A DNA stretch of 64,000 nucleotides from Alteromonadaceae bacterium (GCA_014872785.1 WKFJ01000025.1:24348-88347); one strand, 5' to 3'; numbered from the stretch's first letter, positions 50,370 to 60,617 are shown. Translations and numbers: made by a program. The notes: generated by a model not told the origin, from the letters alone.

Positions 50370-51695
50370 CTATCTATTCAAGCTTGAATAAATATGACGA
50401 ATTCTGAAGATTGAAAATAATGACTTGGTCATCATAACGAAAATAATTCGCGTTTTTTTAGTGACTATCAAACTGAAATAGGCTGCCATACTATACGAAA
50501 TTAATGTCGCATATGCCGCCCCGATAGCACCGTACTCTGGAATGACGAAGTAGTTTATTACGACGTTCGCTATAGCCCCTAATCTGTGCGTCACCATTGA
50601 AAATACATACACTTGTTCAATCTGTATCCATCTTCCAAATAATGCTCTCATAAAAACAAAAACACTACTCCAGATGTGGTTTATCAAAATTGGCGCTGCG
50701 CCAGCATAAGCTTCGCCATAAAATCCCAAAATCAATGGTTCAGCTACAAATGTTGTCGCGATTGACAAGCCAAAGCCGAGTAAGAATAACAAGTCAAAAA
50801 CATTTTGCAGACGTTGAAGATAGACTTCATTACTTTTCTTTTTCAGCTCAATGAGTTTAGGGAATAAACCTGCTGCTATTGCTGTAGGTACAAACACCCA
50901 AACATCAGATAACTGCGCAGCCACGGCATACAAGCCAACCTCCCCTTCACCAACGAGCCACATTAGCATTGCTTGATCTATTCTTTTGTAAATCGTTGCA
51001 AAAATTGCCCCTAGCATCACCATCCATCCCGCGCGAATCATCTTGGATGCAAGAGACTTATCAAAATGAGTGAAGAGATTATGTTTGCTGGAATTGGTTT
51101 TATAAAAATAAAATAAAACCAAAGCTAAGATTAGCGCCTCTACTACAAAAGCGAACCCAAACCAAATGGGAGAAAGTGCTAATAAAATAATCAATACCCT
51201 GAAGATTGAGGCACAAACAATAGAAATCGTTTTCGACGCAGAGGCATATTTACTCTGTACCTTTGCTTGGAAATACAAGTCAAAAATAATGGTAGGATGA
51301 AACAGGATCGCAATAGAAAAGACCATGAGAAGTAACATCAAATCACGATCGTTTTGCGAAGTTAAAATAGCAAATAGTAGCATCAATAAAACGGCTAAAA
51401 TTGAAGCAGCCATTTTAAGAATAAAGACAGTACTGACAGCCTGCTTATTTTTACTCGGGTTCTCCACAATGTATTTTATCGAATAAATATCAATTCCTAG
51501 ATGATTAAACATCGCGAAAAGCGCCGTCATCGAAGTCGCATATGCAACTATTCCATAATTTTCAGGCCCTAAATAACGAGCAACGAATACACCAACCAGA
51601 AAGCTCGCGAATAATCGGACTACCTTGTCACTCAACAACCACAAAGTGTTATTAAAAAACTTAGTAAACTCTTTATTTTTAAATAAATGAAGAAT
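50370..51695 (-). CDS. Wzx-type polysaccharide flippase, probable ATT start
   Basis: An integral membrane protein of the MATE/PST flippase superfamily with about 12 helices, moving lipid-linked repeat units across the inner membrane. The first standard start in frame is TTG 51644, but it has no ribosome site and cuts off the usual N-terminal helix. The frame is open upstream to 51747. An ATT at 51695 stands 7-8 bases after AGGGG and would add the 17 residues (ILHLFKNKEFTKFFNNT) that flippases normally have before LWLLSDK. I therefore favour 51695 (441 residues), with 51644 (424 residues) as fallback. Confidence 0.8.
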   Translation of the reverse strand: MLHLFKNKEFTKFFNNTLWLLSDKVVRLFASFLVGVFVARYLGPENYGIVAYATSMTALFAMFNHLGIDIYSIKYIVENPSKNKQAVSTVFILKMAASILAVLLMLLFAILTSQNDRDLMLLLMVFSIAILFHPTIIFDLYFQAKVQSKYASASKTISIVCASIFRVLIILLALSPIWFGFAFVVEALILALVLFYFYKTNSSKHNLFTHFDKSLASKMIRAGWMVMLGAIFATIYKRIDQAMLMWLVGEGEVGLYAVAAQLSDVWVFVPTAIAAGLFPKLIELKKKSNEVYLQRLQNVFDLLFLLGFGLSIATTFVAEPLILGFYGEAYAGAAPILINHIWSSVFVFMRALFGRWIQIEQVYVFSMVTHRLGAIANVVINYFVIPEYGAIGAAYATLISYSMAAYFSLIVTKKTRIIFVMMTKSLFSIFRIRHIYSSLNR

Positions 51696-51706
51696 TTGCT
51701 TTTCCC

Positions 51707-52876
51707 CTAATTGTCCAAATGACGAGCAAGGTACTCTAGAATTTGACTAGAAGCCGTGCCATTGCCATAGGGGTTTTCTGATTCAGCCATATTCCTGTAA
51801 TCATCAGTATTGGTGAGTAGATTAGCCACTGATTGAAATATATGATTTGTATTTGTGCCTACCAGCCTCACCGTGCCAGCATCAACCGCTTCTTGCCTTT
51901 CTGTTACAGGACGCATAACTAACACGGGTTTAGAAAGTGATGGTGCTTCTTCTTGTATGCCACCCGAATCAGTTAGAAGGAGATGACACTCATTCATCAA
52001 GGCAACAAAAGGAAGGTAATCCTGTGGTGCAATGAGATAAACATTTGCTAAGTCAGATAGATGTTTGTAAACGGGCTCTCGCACGTTTGGATTCAAATGA
52101 ACAGGATACACGATTGAAACATCAGAATATTCATTGGCGATTTGTTTCAAGGCCAAACAAACATTTTCAATTCCCTGTCCAAAACTTTCGCGACGATGAC
52201 AAGTTACCAGTACGATCTTCGATTCGTGAGGTAAATCAGATAAGCCTTCAATAGAACGGATGTCAAACTTGCTTTCTCTCAACTTTCGAGAAGTCATCAT
52301 CAGCGCATCAATAACGGTATTCCCCGTTACCAATATATCTTCGTTTTTTACTTTTTCCTCTAGTAAATTTTGCATAGCTAGCGAAGTGGGGGCAAAATGA
52401 TATCTAGCCAATTTGCCGGTCAAACTTCTGTTAGCCTCTTCTGGCCATGGAGACAAGATATTTCCGGTGCGTAGCCCTGCTTCGACATGACCAACGGGAA
52501 TTTGTTTGTAGAACGCGGAAAGAGTTGTGGCAAATGTCGTTGAAGTATCGCCATGAACCAATACAAGGTCTGGTTCATAATCCGACAACACTTCTCTCAT
52601 TCCGTTTAAAATGCGAGTGGTTATATCAGTGAGGTCTTGCCCTTTGCTCATAAGATTGAGGTCGTAATCAGGAACAATTTCAAATAAATTAAGAACCTGA
52701 TCTAACATCTCTCTATGTTGTGCAGTGATACAAACCTTTGAATCAAAACGTCCATCATGAGCCAAAAAATTAACCAATGGCGCCATCTTTATCGCCTCTG
52801 GACGGGTGCCAAACACTACCAGTATTTTTTTATTCACGTTCTTTTTAACACTATCAACGTTGTTCAAAATCAACAT
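51707..52876 (-). CDS. wecB: UDP-N-acetylglucosamine 2-epimerase (non-hydrolysing)
   Basis: A 389-residue GT-B-fold epimerase converting UDP-GlcNAc to UDP-ManNAc. The family stretches [35 protein letters not shown] and [14 protein letters not shown] are present. No UDP-ManNAc dehydrogenase (WecC) is in the window, so ManNAc itself may be the sugar used. It follows the GT2 gene by 7 bp. Confidence 0.93.
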   Translation of the reverse strand: MLILNNVDSVKKNVNKKILVVFGTRPEAIKMAPLVNFLAHDGRFDSKVCITAQHREMLDQVLNLFEIVPDYDLNLMSKGQDLTDITTRILNGMREVLSDYEPDLVLVHGDTSTTFATTLSAFYKQIPVGHVEAGLRTGNILSPWPEEANRSLTGKLARYHFAPTSLAMQNLLEEKVKNEDILVTGNTVIDALMMTSRKLRESKFDIRSIEGLSDLPHESKIVLVTCHRRESFGQGIENVCLALKQIANEYSDVSIVYPVHLNPNVREPVYKHLSDLANVYLIAPQDYLPFVALMNECHLLLTDSGGIQEEAPSLSKPVLVMRPVTERQEAVDAGTVRLVGTNTNHIFQSVANLLTNTDDYRNMAESENPYGNGTASSQILEYLARHLDN

Positions 52877-52883
52877 TCCTAAC

Positions 52884-53774
52884 TTATTGTCGCTTAGTGA
52901 CGCTGCGAAAAAGTCCTACGAACAAAGGCAATCTCTTATCCAGCCAAAACTTCAAATAGTTTCGAAAGTTGTTTTGAGTTACATTTTTCATCAACTCTAA
53001 AACTCCCATGCTACGCTGTTCCTTAATTGCCAGAGCAACACACAAATCTTTGTGGTTTGTTGGCGTCATGTAGCGTTCGAACTTCTGAATAAACCTTTTC
53101 ATACCTTCCACCTTGCGCGAGGACACACTTATACGCTTACCATCATGTGCAGTATGAATCACATAGCTAGCATCACTGATTTTCTTTGCCTTGCCCTTGG
53201 TGATGATCAAACGAGTCCATGCGTCCCAATCTTGGCACGTAGGCATGTCGGTGTCGAACATACCAGAATCTTTTAAATATTGTGTTTTAGTCAACATTTG
53301 AGGTGTTGCAAATTTGTGACTAAGAACATCCTCTAGCGTTATCTCTACATCTCGTGAATCTACAATACGACGAGATTTTCCATAGTCCCAGTATAATGCG
53401 CTTGTAATGAACGAATACTTTTCATCGTATGCATTTAACAGGCTCTCAATCCGATTAGGTAAAAACTCGTCATCATCGTCTAGCCCAGTTATGAATTCAC
53501 CGCTAGCGGCCTCGATTGCGACATTTCTGGCATAACAGGCGCCTTTTGCCTCATCGTATGAAAAAACCTTGATTCTGCTGTCTTGCTTTTTGATCTCCTC
53601 TAGAAATTCCTTTGTACCGTCCGTTGAACCGTCATTCACAATCAATAACTCAATGTTCTCATAAGATTGAGACAACACGGAGTCGACGGCTCTTTTCAGA
53701 AGCTGTTTACGATTGTGTGTTGGCATATAAACCGACACCAAAGGTTGCTTATCTTTTGCAGAGACCAACTTCAT
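52884..53774 (-). CDS. glycosyltransferase family 2
   Basis: A 296-residue GT-A enzyme. The N-terminal [21 protein letters not shown] and [10 protein letters not shown] mark the nucleotide-sugar domain, and [12 protein letters not shown] contains the DXD-type metal site. A CQDWD acceptor/catalytic stretch lies near residue 180. The start ATGA overlaps the pyruvyl transferase stop. Donor and acceptor are unknown. Confidence 0.9.
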   Translation of the reverse strand: MKLVSAKDKQPLVSVYMPTHNRKQLLKRAVDSVLSQSYENIELLIVNDGSTDGTKEFLEEIKKQDSRIKVFSYDEAKGACYARNVAIEAASGEFITGLDDDDEFLPNRIESLLNAYDEKYSFITSALYWDYGKSRRIVDSRDVEITLEDVLSHKFATPQMLTKTQYLKDSGMFDTDMPTCQDWDAWTRLIITKGKAKKISDASYVIHTAHDGKRISVSSRKVEGMKRFIQKFERYMTPTNHKDLCVALAIKEQRSMGVLELMKNVTQNNFRNYLKFWLDKRLPLFVGLFRSVTKRQ

Positions 53775-54910
53775 TTACCAATTTTGTTGTAGATGGTTTG
53801 CCACATTTGTGAGGTCAAGGATTTGTAATGCTCTATTTTTCCTTCGTCAGGGGATGCACCACCTGACAACAACAGCTCAACTTGTGCACTGAGTTCCTCA
53901 GCTGAAGAATCGGGCTGAATCAAACAATTAGATACTCCATATTCCTCATACAGCCTTTCATACTTGTGGATCCAACTAGTTCCCAAACTCGGTATACCTT
54001 GCGTTAGAGCGCTGACACAACCGTGAAAACGAGAACATATTATGCCCTTAGATGCACCAATAATTCCTTTCACCTTTAATGGGTCGGCTTCTTCAATTAA
54101 CTCCAGTTCCCCTACAGAGGCGATAATCTCACGGCAGATAGCTTCGTCGTCTTTTCCCTCATGGTTAAGTAATACAGGCACATAGCCTCGTTCTTTTACT
54201 GCTTCAACACAACGGCTCAAAATAGTTACATAACTCTTTAACCAGGTCTTATTTTTGTTTCTTGAGCTAATCATGTTGCTATTTGGAATAATCAGAACTT
54301 TTTTCTGACCATCAACAAAGTATTCAGGCAAGATACCTTTGACTAAATTAGTGAAGTCCGGGAATTGTTGAATGTGCTCTAAATCCCCTACCAATTGCGT
54401 CACATTGTCAAAGCTAGATTGTTCGCGGGGGAATACCAACGTGGCTTTAGGTAAAGCAGACTTCAAACGTTCGACATCTTTTGTCCGTGAAAACACACCA
54501 AGGGCTTGAGGCAATAACACGTATTTTTTACCGTTGCGCGCAGCACGCTTAACCTCAGAACACATCTGTTGGATAATGATAGGGCGAAACTGATCACCGT
54601 ACGCGAAACCGGACGCATCGAGCACTAGATCAATGTCCGCCTCCATGACAATGCCCCATTTCTTCCTCAGACTATCTCTCAACCTTTTGGGCAACCAGTA
54701 ACTCACCTGATTCAGGTCGATAAACAGTTTCCTGAAGCTTAACTTCTGCAACGCCCCAAGTTTGGCTCTCTTTTCATAAGGTGATGATGGTTTAGGATCT
54801 AATACAATTTTAGCTTCTGGAATATCTTGTTCTAGTTTTTGAATAACGGCGTGCAACATCAACTCAGCACCCTTATTGATAAACTGAACTCCTTTTATCT
54901 CAACTAACAT
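53771..54910 (-). CDS. polysaccharide pyruvyl transferase family protein
   Basis: A 379-residue protein of the polysaccharide pyruvyl transferase (CsaB/ExoV-like) family. The features are the N-terminal NKGAELMLHAV, the central VLLPQALGVFS, the IICSRFHGCVSALTQGIPSLG donor-site stretch and the GTSWIHKYERLYEEYG segment. It probably adds a pyruvate ketal from phosphoenolpyruvate to a sugar, giving an acidic polymer. It lies 1 bp after the nitroreductase-like gene. Confidence 0.85.
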   Translation of the reverse strand: MLVEIKGVQFINKGAELMLHAVIQKLEQDIPEAKIVLDPKPSSPYEKRAKLGALQKLSFRKLFIDLNQVSYWLPKRLRDSLRKKWGIVMEADIDLVLDASGFAYGDQFRPIIIQQMCSEVKRAARNGKKYVLLPQALGVFSRTKDVERLKSALPKATLVFPREQSSFDNVTQLVGDLEHIQQFPDFTNLVKGILPEYFVDGQKKVLIIPNSNMISSRNKNKTWLKSYVTILSRCVEAVKERGYVPVLLNHEGKDDEAICREIIASVGELELIEEADPLKVKGIIGASKGIICSRFHGCVSALTQGIPSLGTSWIHKYERLYEEYGVSNCLIQPDSSAEELSAQVELLLSGGASPDEGKIEHYKSLTSQMWQTIYNKIGK

Positions 54911-54911
54911 G

Positions 54912-55982
54912 TTAATTCCTTATTAATATTTCGCTGCTTTTCTTCTGAGAAAACGGAACGCCACCATCGGGGTGGGCAAAGCCGGTCGCCATTAACATAA
55001 TTGGTCTCTCGTAGGGCTTTAGCTGTAAAAGACGCTCTAACTTGCGCTCATTCTTTTCTATATCGGGCCAGTTTATCGGGCAACTCGAGAGCCCCAGTGT
55101 CTCAAGAGATAACATCAGCTGCATTGAGGCTAAACTTGCATCGATATAAATTACGTGACGGTCTCGCTCTTTTGGGTAAGCACTCAAATCACCGATAACA
55201 ACAATCATGGCTTGAAGGTTTTCGGCAAAACCAGCGGTTCCCATGGCACACTTAGCAATGACAGTCGCTCTTTTTGGATCTGTTTCGACATGAAATCTGT
55301 ACGGCTGTCTATTACAAGCAGATGGCGCTAATGTTGCCGCATCAATCGCTTTGGCGATCATTTGAAAGTCAACCGATTTTTCCTGATACCAACGTACGGA
55401 ACGTCTTCTTTTAAACAAAGTGAATAATTGTTCATAGCTGATGCTACTTTCAGGAACATTGTCGTACGAGTAAGGAATATAATCGTCGCCTGTAGTGACT
55501 GGAGGCTCGTTTTTTTGGAGTGCTGTTTCAAAAGTATATTTTGCGTTTACAACTACTGAGGTTTGCTCAACAACAGAAAAATACTCACTCAAAACATCTT
55601 TCCCCCAGCGGAACTCTTCACCACAGATTTCATTGCTATTTGCGCATTTGGCAAAATTGTCGACGGTCTCTTGAATGTAATCTTGAGCGAAAACGCTTCT
55701 TCTGGGACGCATAATTAAACCTTTCTCAAGACGATGAACGTTTCGTCTGAGTAGAGTACTACTAGAACCTATTTCTCCTAGTGACGATTTATAAGCAATT
55801 CTCCCACTTAAAACAGATTTATGTTCTCTATCAAATTGGCGACTAAATATCAGGTAATAGATAGACGCTAAAAAGCCGCTCTTTGAGAAAAAAACAATGA
55901 TCCTTTCGTCAATAAGTGCCTTGACATCCCTGAGCCTACTTATTGCCTTTGACGGCAACAAGGCCTTAATTATTTGCTTCAT
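54912..55982 (-). CDS. nitroreductase-family protein in polysaccharide locus
   Basis: A 356-residue protein. The C-terminal half (about 170-350) is a nitroreductase FMN fold: RRSVRWYQEKSVD, LAPSACNRQPYRFHV and the late GLSSCPINWPD stretch. The N-terminal 160 residues are additional, basic and partly hydrophobic, and include HRLEKGLIMRPRR, which I cannot place. It sits between a GT4 and a pyruvyl transferase gene. Similar proteins occur in exopolysaccharide loci, from memory, but their substrate is not established. Confidence 0.75.
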   Translation of the reverse strand: MKQIIKALLPSKAISRLRDVKALIDERIIVFFSKSGFLASIYYLIFSRQFDREHKSVLSGRIAYKSSLGEIGSSSTLLRRNVHRLEKGLIMRPRRSVFAQDYIQETVDNFAKCANSNEICGEEFRWGKDVLSEYFSVVEQTSVVVNAKYTFETALQKNEPPVTTGDDYIPYSYDNVPESSISYEQLFTLFKRRRSVRWYQEKSVDFQMIAKAIDAATLAPSACNRQPYRFHVETDPKRATVIAKCAMGTAGFAENLQAMIVVIGDLSAYPKERDRHVIYIDASLASMQLMLSLETLGLSSCPINWPDIEKNERKLERLLQLKPYERPIMLMATGFAHPDGGVPFSQKKSSEILIRN

Positions 55983-56046
55983 GAATTCTACTTAAAAGAT
56001 ATTGGATAATTGACGCCGAAAAATGCGAATAATGGCAAACACGCCA

Positions 56047-56064
56047 CACGCCAAGAAAGGCGTG
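56047..56064. other. hairpin in the GT4-nitroreductase spacer
   Basis: CACGCC-AAGAAA-GGCGTG, a 6-bp stem in the 122-bp gap that is the largest inside the cassette. There is no T run on either strand. It may be a pausing site or a remnant of an earlier gene boundary. Confidence 0.35.
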
Positions 56065-56104
56065 GATGGTATCACAAAACTCCTACCTAAATTAAGATTA
56101 AAAT

Positions 56105-57259
56105 TTACTTTCGAAGCAGAGATTCTGCCAAATCCAGCTCTTGTTGAATGGTAACTTGAATATCAATTTGTTCCATAGAATTTCGTGCCGACTCAGCGAT
56201 TCGAGAATACAGGTTTCGGTCTTCAATTAATTCGGATACAAATGAAGCATATGCCTTGAGATCATAGGGCTTGGCCAAAAAACCATTTGAACCAGACTCA
56301 ATAAACTCTCCAATAGCGGTAATATCAAATGATACGCAAGGCAAACCAGAAGCCATAGCCTCACACATTGAAACCCCTTGAGCGTCCATTCGGGTTACAG
56401 CGCAATAAACGCCGTGCTGTTGATGAAGCGCTGGAATTTGTGAATTCTCGATAAATTGACTGTGCAGATTGAAGATACTTAAGCCTACCTGTGAAATGTG
56501 TTCCTTAATTCGATTGACTTCACTGTCTGAACCATTTCCGTATAGGTGCAATGATTCCTTCTCACCGAGAAATTTTCCCAATTCAACAAATAGGTCGACG
56601 GCATATTTTGCTTGTGTGGTTAATGGGCGAATGACGAGTAATTTGTGCCGATCCTGCCATCTGTCGGTAAAACGAAACAAGTCAGTGTCTATACCGTTGG
56701 GGATAACCACTCCATTGTTACCTACCGGTACTCCCGTAGTGTCTTGGCTCTCATCAAACATCCATTTAGATGGAGCAATAAACTTACATGTTTCAGGACT
56801 TTCAAGAAATTGCTGCAGCGTTTCCTTCATTCTGCGGATCAGATAAAAGTCACGGTACATCATACGAGCAATGGTAAGTGGACGATGCCACTGTAAATCA
56901 CCGCGGCGACTCTTCCATATTTTTTGAGTTTCTACCCCATGAATGAAAAATAAAGTCGGTAGCTTGTTCGCTAAAACATGATCATAAATCGGTCCAGCAT
57001 CTATCGTTTTATCAATTCGATGTAATAGCAAATGAAAGCATACTACATCGGCAGCATCTAATTCGCGCGTGAGTTCAGCCACCTGTCCTTCAATGACCGT
57101 AACACCTTCATAGACATAGCGATTTTGGCGTTTACTTGGCACTAATACGGTCACTTCATGCCCCATTTCCAAATACCATCTGCTGCGCGTATGCACAAAC
57201 ATGTGTCGATAAGGAGATTCTGAATTAGGGTATTGACCTGTTAACACATAGAATTTCAA
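56105..57259 (-). CDS. glycosyltransferase family 4
   Basis: A 384-residue GT-B enzyme with a retaining mechanism. The donor-domain features are VVIPNGIDTDLF, LLVIRPLTTQAKYA and the E-x7-E segment EAMASGLPCVSFD. It starts at TTG 57259 with AGGA upstream, overlapping the pssE-like stop (TTGA). The sugar specificity cannot be predicted. Confidence 0.9.
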   Translation of the reverse strand: MKFYVLTGQYPNSESPYRHMFVHTRSRWYLEMGHEVTVLVPSKRQNRYVYEGVTVIEGQVAELTRELDAADVVCFHLLLHRIDKTIDAGPIYDHVLANKLPTLFFIHGVETQKIWKSRRGDLQWHRPLTIARMMYRDFYLIRRMKETLQQFLESPETCKFIAPSKWMFDESQDTTGVPVGNNGVVIPNGIDTDLFRFTDRWQDRHKLLVIRPLTTQAKYAVDLFVELGKFLGEKESLHLYGNGSDSEVNRIKEHISQVGLSIFNLHSQFIENSQIPALHQQHGVYCAVTRMDAQGVSMCEAMASGLPCVSFDITAIGEFIESGSNGFLAKPYDLKAYASFVSELIEDRNLYSRIAESARNSMEQIDIQVTIQQELDLAESLLRK

Positions 57260-57714
57260 TCTAGGTATTCCTTTTGTATTAGCTCTATAAGTTCTGGGGT
57301 TTTAAAAAATAACGTCGGCTCATAATCCACAGGGTAAAAATCAACGGCCTTTGTCAAAATTGAAGCCAGCTCACCCAGCCTCCAGCACACTAAGCCATAT
57401 TGATTTTCTTCAACATATTTGGCAATTTGCGTTTGATGCGGATCCACTCTTTCCAAATTAGGAACAACTACAATTTTCTTACCCAACTCCAACAACCTGT
57501 ATATACTGCCGGCTCCCGCATGAGTAAGCACTATATCAGCTTCCAAATACGCAGTTTGAATATCGTTAATAAATATTTTACTTTCGTATTTTTTGCTTGC
57601 ATTCCCCTTGGCGTGCTGCACCAAAACGGTATCAAAAGCTTCTAACTCACAGTTATCTACGGCAGACACGAGTGAGTTAAATGGGGTAGTTCCAACAGTC
57701 ACAAAAAGTTTCAA
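57256..57714 (-). CDS. PssE/Alg13-like glycosyltransferase catalytic subunit
   Basis: A 152-residue protein equal to the C-terminal half of a GT28 (MurG-type) enzyme, like PssE or Alg13. It begins KLFVTVGTTPFNSLV and carries the donor motif LTHAGAGSIYRLLELGK. TTG 57714 is chosen as start: it overlaps the PssD-like stop (TTGA) and has GGAG nine bases upstream, while GTG 57729 has no ribosome site. It should form one enzyme with the upstream membrane-anchor subunit. Confidence 0.85.
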   Translation of the reverse strand: MKLFVTVGTTPFNSLVSAVDNCELEAFDTVLVQHAKGNASKKYESKIFINDIQTAYLEADIVLTHAGAGSIYRLLELGKKIVVVPNLERVDPHQTQIAKYVEENQYGLVCWRLGELASILTKAVDFYPVDYEPTLFFKTPELIELIQKEYLD

Positions 57715-58199
57715 AGCCGACCACTCCACTCACCACGTAAATAAAATTTAGCCATCGACTTGTTTTGGTAGTAAAGCTTATCTACAAATCTTGCGCATAC
57801 CCTGCCCGAAAGCGATGGGGCATAAAACCGACTCCAACTCTCAAAGAACACGGTTTTCACTTTTAGAAACTTACAATAAAAAAGTATTGGAATCGCTAAA
57901 CCCGGGCCGGTACTAATCGCCACTCGAATTCTATAAGACTTTCGCAACCTGCGCAGTGCAAAAAAAGCGCACCAGGAACAATGTATAGCTGACACGATTG
58001 CCTCTAATGCGGTACTGTCTTTTTTACGAAAATCTGGCACAACGTAAGCCACTTCAAAAATATCTAACGGTACCTTTACATTTTCAGTGATTGCAACAAA
58101 TTTAGTATTAGGCAACTCAGATGACAAGGCCTTGATTACTCGCTTAGCTTGTTCCTTATGCCCTCCATCACCAAGGACAATCAATACTGCATCTTGCAC
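57711..58199 (-). CDS. PssD/Alg14-like glycosyltransferase membrane subunit
   Basis: A 162-residue protein equal to the N-terminal half of a GT28 enzyme. It starts VLIVLGDGGHKEQAKRVIKAL, has the acceptor-side stretch AISTGPGLAIPILFYCKFLKV and FFESWSRFYAPSLSGR, typical of Alg14/PssD, which recruit the catalytic subunit to the membrane. The gene overlaps its partner. Confidence 0.85.
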   Translation of the reverse strand: MQDAVLIVLGDGGHKEQAKRVIKALSSELPNTKFVAITENVKVPLDIFEVAYVVPDFRKKDSTALEAIVSAIHCSWCAFFALRRLRKSYRIRVAISTGPGLAIPILFYCKFLKVKTVFFESWSRFYAPSLSGRVCARFVDKLYYQNKSMAKFYLRGEWSGRL

Positions 58200-58209
58200 T
58201 ATATTTCCC

Positions 58210-59442
58210 TCAAAAACTCTCTTCTTTTAAGACTTGCTTGGCTCCCACATTTTTATTGAGTGCAAACGCACAAACTAATCCCCATAACGGAGTCACCATA
58301 CCATTAAACATAACGTGACCCGCAATCAATGAAATTAGTATCAACAATATAAAGCTCAAGAGTGCAGATAATCCCAGTAAAGTGTGCCTTACCAGCCATA
58401 ATCGAGCGAGCACGCCAACGTACCCCAAGGAACAAACAAGACAAAGAACCGTTCCAAAATAGATATACATGTCCAACCAATCCATTTCCGATCTTAATCT
58501 TTTTACTTGATACAACTGTTCAATATCAATACCGAATAACATTTGGTAGATATCGGCATCCAAAAGAACTGGCCACAGCGTTATCAAAAAAGTTTCCCTA
58601 CCAGAGAATAACGCATAATAAATTCCGCCTTGTTGGTAAAAAAAGCGAACTCTTTCTACCAATGGGTTTTGGGAAATTTGCTCTATTAGGAGGAATGCGG
58701 CAATACTTAGTAGAAACACGGTAACAAAGCTCAATAACAAACTACGCGCATCCAAATTAATTAAAATAAGTAGTCCCATTAGAAGTACAATTCCCAAGAA
58801 CCCGCTTTTGGTTCCAATAACCAAACTTAGAGCAGCAAGAAAAAAGCCGATGAGAAGAAAGAGAACAAGTGACCGAGAGTAAATTTTGGTAAGAAAGTAA
58901 CTAGCACAAATAACCAAAACACCAGATAACGCATTACCAGCATAAAAAAATCCTTTTGCCCCAAAATCGCCATAAGCGCGCTCACCTATTCCGAGTAGTG
59001 TAACGAACACATTTAGCAATAAAACTGCGATAAAGCAGACAAGAATATTTTTAAGATGTTTCAACTGCAGGAATTTAAAATCACTGACAACTGCAACAAC
59101 AATGAAAAAATAAGCCGCTTTGATAGCTTCTTGCAGTGGTTCCAAAGCATGCAGCCCGTCTACTAAAGTAAATCGAAATAAAAACCATGTAAACACTGTC
59201 ATCAGAAGGAGACATGAAGTAATGAAGGCCTTACGAGCATACACGTAGGAATAAAGTAGCAACATCACAAGCATTAATTGCTTGTACGCAACCGAAAGGA
59301 CACTCGGAAGCGCAAATTTTGTCATTAGCATGCCATTGAGACTATCGACTAACAGGTATCCTCCAAACAGCAAAATAATGGAGAACTCGGAAATCTCTCT
59401 TAGCGAGCCATTTGAGGCATGCTCTACGGAACCTTCCAACAC
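58210..59442 (-). CDS. Wzy-type polysaccharide polymerase
   Basis: A 410-residue integral membrane protein with about 11-12 hydrophobic helices and a periplasmic loop near residues 270-320 (FFYQQGGIYYALFSGRETF). This matches O-antigen ligase/polymerase topology. It starts at GTG 59442 directly after the Wzz stop. The assignment comes from topology and position, since Wzy sequences are poorly conserved. Confidence 0.72.
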   Translation of the reverse strand: MLEGSVEHASNGSLREISEFSIILLFGGYLLVDSLNGMLMTKFALPSVLSVAYKQLMLVMLLLYSYVYARKAFITSCLLLMTVFTWFLFRFTLVDGLHALEPLQEAIKAAYFFIVVAVVSDFKFLQLKHLKNILVCFIAVLLLNVFVTLLGIGERAYGDFGAKGFFYAGNALSGVLVICASYFLTKIYSRSLVLFLLIGFFLAALSLVIGTKSGFLGIVLLMGLLILINLDARSLLLSFVTVFLLSIAAFLLIEQISQNPLVERVRFFYQQGGIYYALFSGRETFLITLWPVLLDADIYQMLFGIDIEQLYQVKRLRSEMDWLDMYIYFGTVLCLVCSLGYVGVLARLWLVRHTLLGLSALLSFILLILISLIAGHVMFNGMVTPLWGLVCAFALNKNVGAKQVLKEESF

Positions 59443-60378
59443 TTATGCCTGTTTTTGTTGGGTTGCCAGCAGAAAACGTACAATATAGAAGGAGGTCGTT
59501 ATAAATCCAGTGATGAACAAGACTAAAATACAGATCAAGCTTCTACGCGGCGCATGTTTCAGTTCAGGCACAACCGGCGGGTCAATGATAGAGAAAACAA
59601 ATTCGGTTCTTACCTCCGCAAGCATCAACTTTTGTGTTTGCTCTTCTATAAGCTGATAAAACACATTTTTCATTTCAATACTATCGATATTCACCAGTTG
59701 CTTGGTTAAGTATTCAATGTTATTCCGAGCAAAAGAAATCTCTCGCTCTCTCATTTCGTTGTTAATTTCCATTATCATCGCCTCTAACCATTTTTGAGCA
59801 AGTACGGGCGAGTAATATTCTAGAGACACATGAACCAGCCCAGTTGATGAATCACGTTCGATTGAAATTAACTCTCGATATAACTCATACAATTCCAATG
59901 CGGTAGGCTCCACCGGGCGGCCATGTTTGGGCGTTCTCACCCAAACGTTGGATTCAACGTCATAGATATCTTCGTCAACCGTGAGCTCACCTGTCTCTTG
60001 GTCCCAATCAGTTACGGCCAATAGAGGTACCGCCAGCTTATATTTTTCAGTAAACATTTTAGAGAACTTTCGAGACTGCATTATCGCTATGGCAACGGTA
60101 ACGTTGTCTGAGCTTTCATCGCCTACTGAAATTCCTGCTAATGACGCGAGCCCACCTAATTGACCCGCAATATTTTGTAAACCACCACCTTGAGCCTCTT
60201 CAGTGGGAGACAATATCGCATCACTCAAATAGGTATTGGAAATGCTTAATGACCATATAACTGCGATTAAAGTAGAAACTAATGGAATAGAGAAAACCTG
60301 AATCTTATGGCGCCACAAATATCTGAACAATGTAAGTAAGCTGTAATCTTCAACAGTTTGATTTGACTGTAGCACCAT
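59443..60378 (-). CDS. Wzz-type chain length determinant
   Basis: A 311-residue inner membrane protein with one membrane helix at about residues 32-50 and one near 283-303. The periplasmic coiled-coil domain between them is typical of the Wzz/PCP-1 class. The second helix is preceded by a proline-rich turn (DPPVVPELKHAPRR). There is no tyrosine kinase domain. It controls polymer length with the adjacent Wzy. Confidence 0.88.
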   Translation of the reverse strand: MVLQSNQTVEDYSLLTLFRYLWRHKIQVFSIPLVSTLIAVIWSLSISNTYLSDAILSPTEEAQGGGLQNIAGQLGGLASLAGISVGDESSDNVTVAIAIMQSRKFSKMFTEKYKLAVPLLAVTDWDQETGELTVDEDIYDVESNVWVRTPKHGRPVEPTALELYELYRELISIERDSSTGLVHVSLEYYSPVLAQKWLEAMIMEINNEMREREISFARNNIEYLTKQLVNIDSIEMKNVFYQLIEEQTQKLMLAEVRTEFVFSIIDPPVVPELKHAPRRSLICILVLFITGFITTSFYIVRFLLATQQKQA

Positions 60379-60484
60379 GAGTCCCTTTTTAAATCAGATG
60401 GTATGTGTGTTGCGCGCGATAATACTCTTTCTAAGACGCTAGGAAAACCGTCTAACGTCCCATAGGCGTAATTTACGATGGAGG

Positions 60485-60516
60485 ATTGTACACGAAAAAA
60501 TGATTATTGTGTCGAA
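60485..60516 (-). promoter_or_regulatory. candidate promoter upstream of the Wzz gene
   Basis: On the minus strand, TACAAT (plus 60490-60485) with TCGACA (plus 60515-60510) and a long 19-base spacer. It lies in the 239-bp gap between the dehydratase stop and wzz; the rest of that gap holds an ATCTAA-CTCA-TTAGAT hairpin and no gene. Confidence 0.3.
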
Positions 60517-60617
60517 GGCATCAAGACAATATAGATTCTTGGATCTAATGAGTTAGATTCAGTGTAAGTAAGACTAAGGATCTAAAAGAAAAAACCTTGC
60601 CTCAAACTTTGAAGTAT

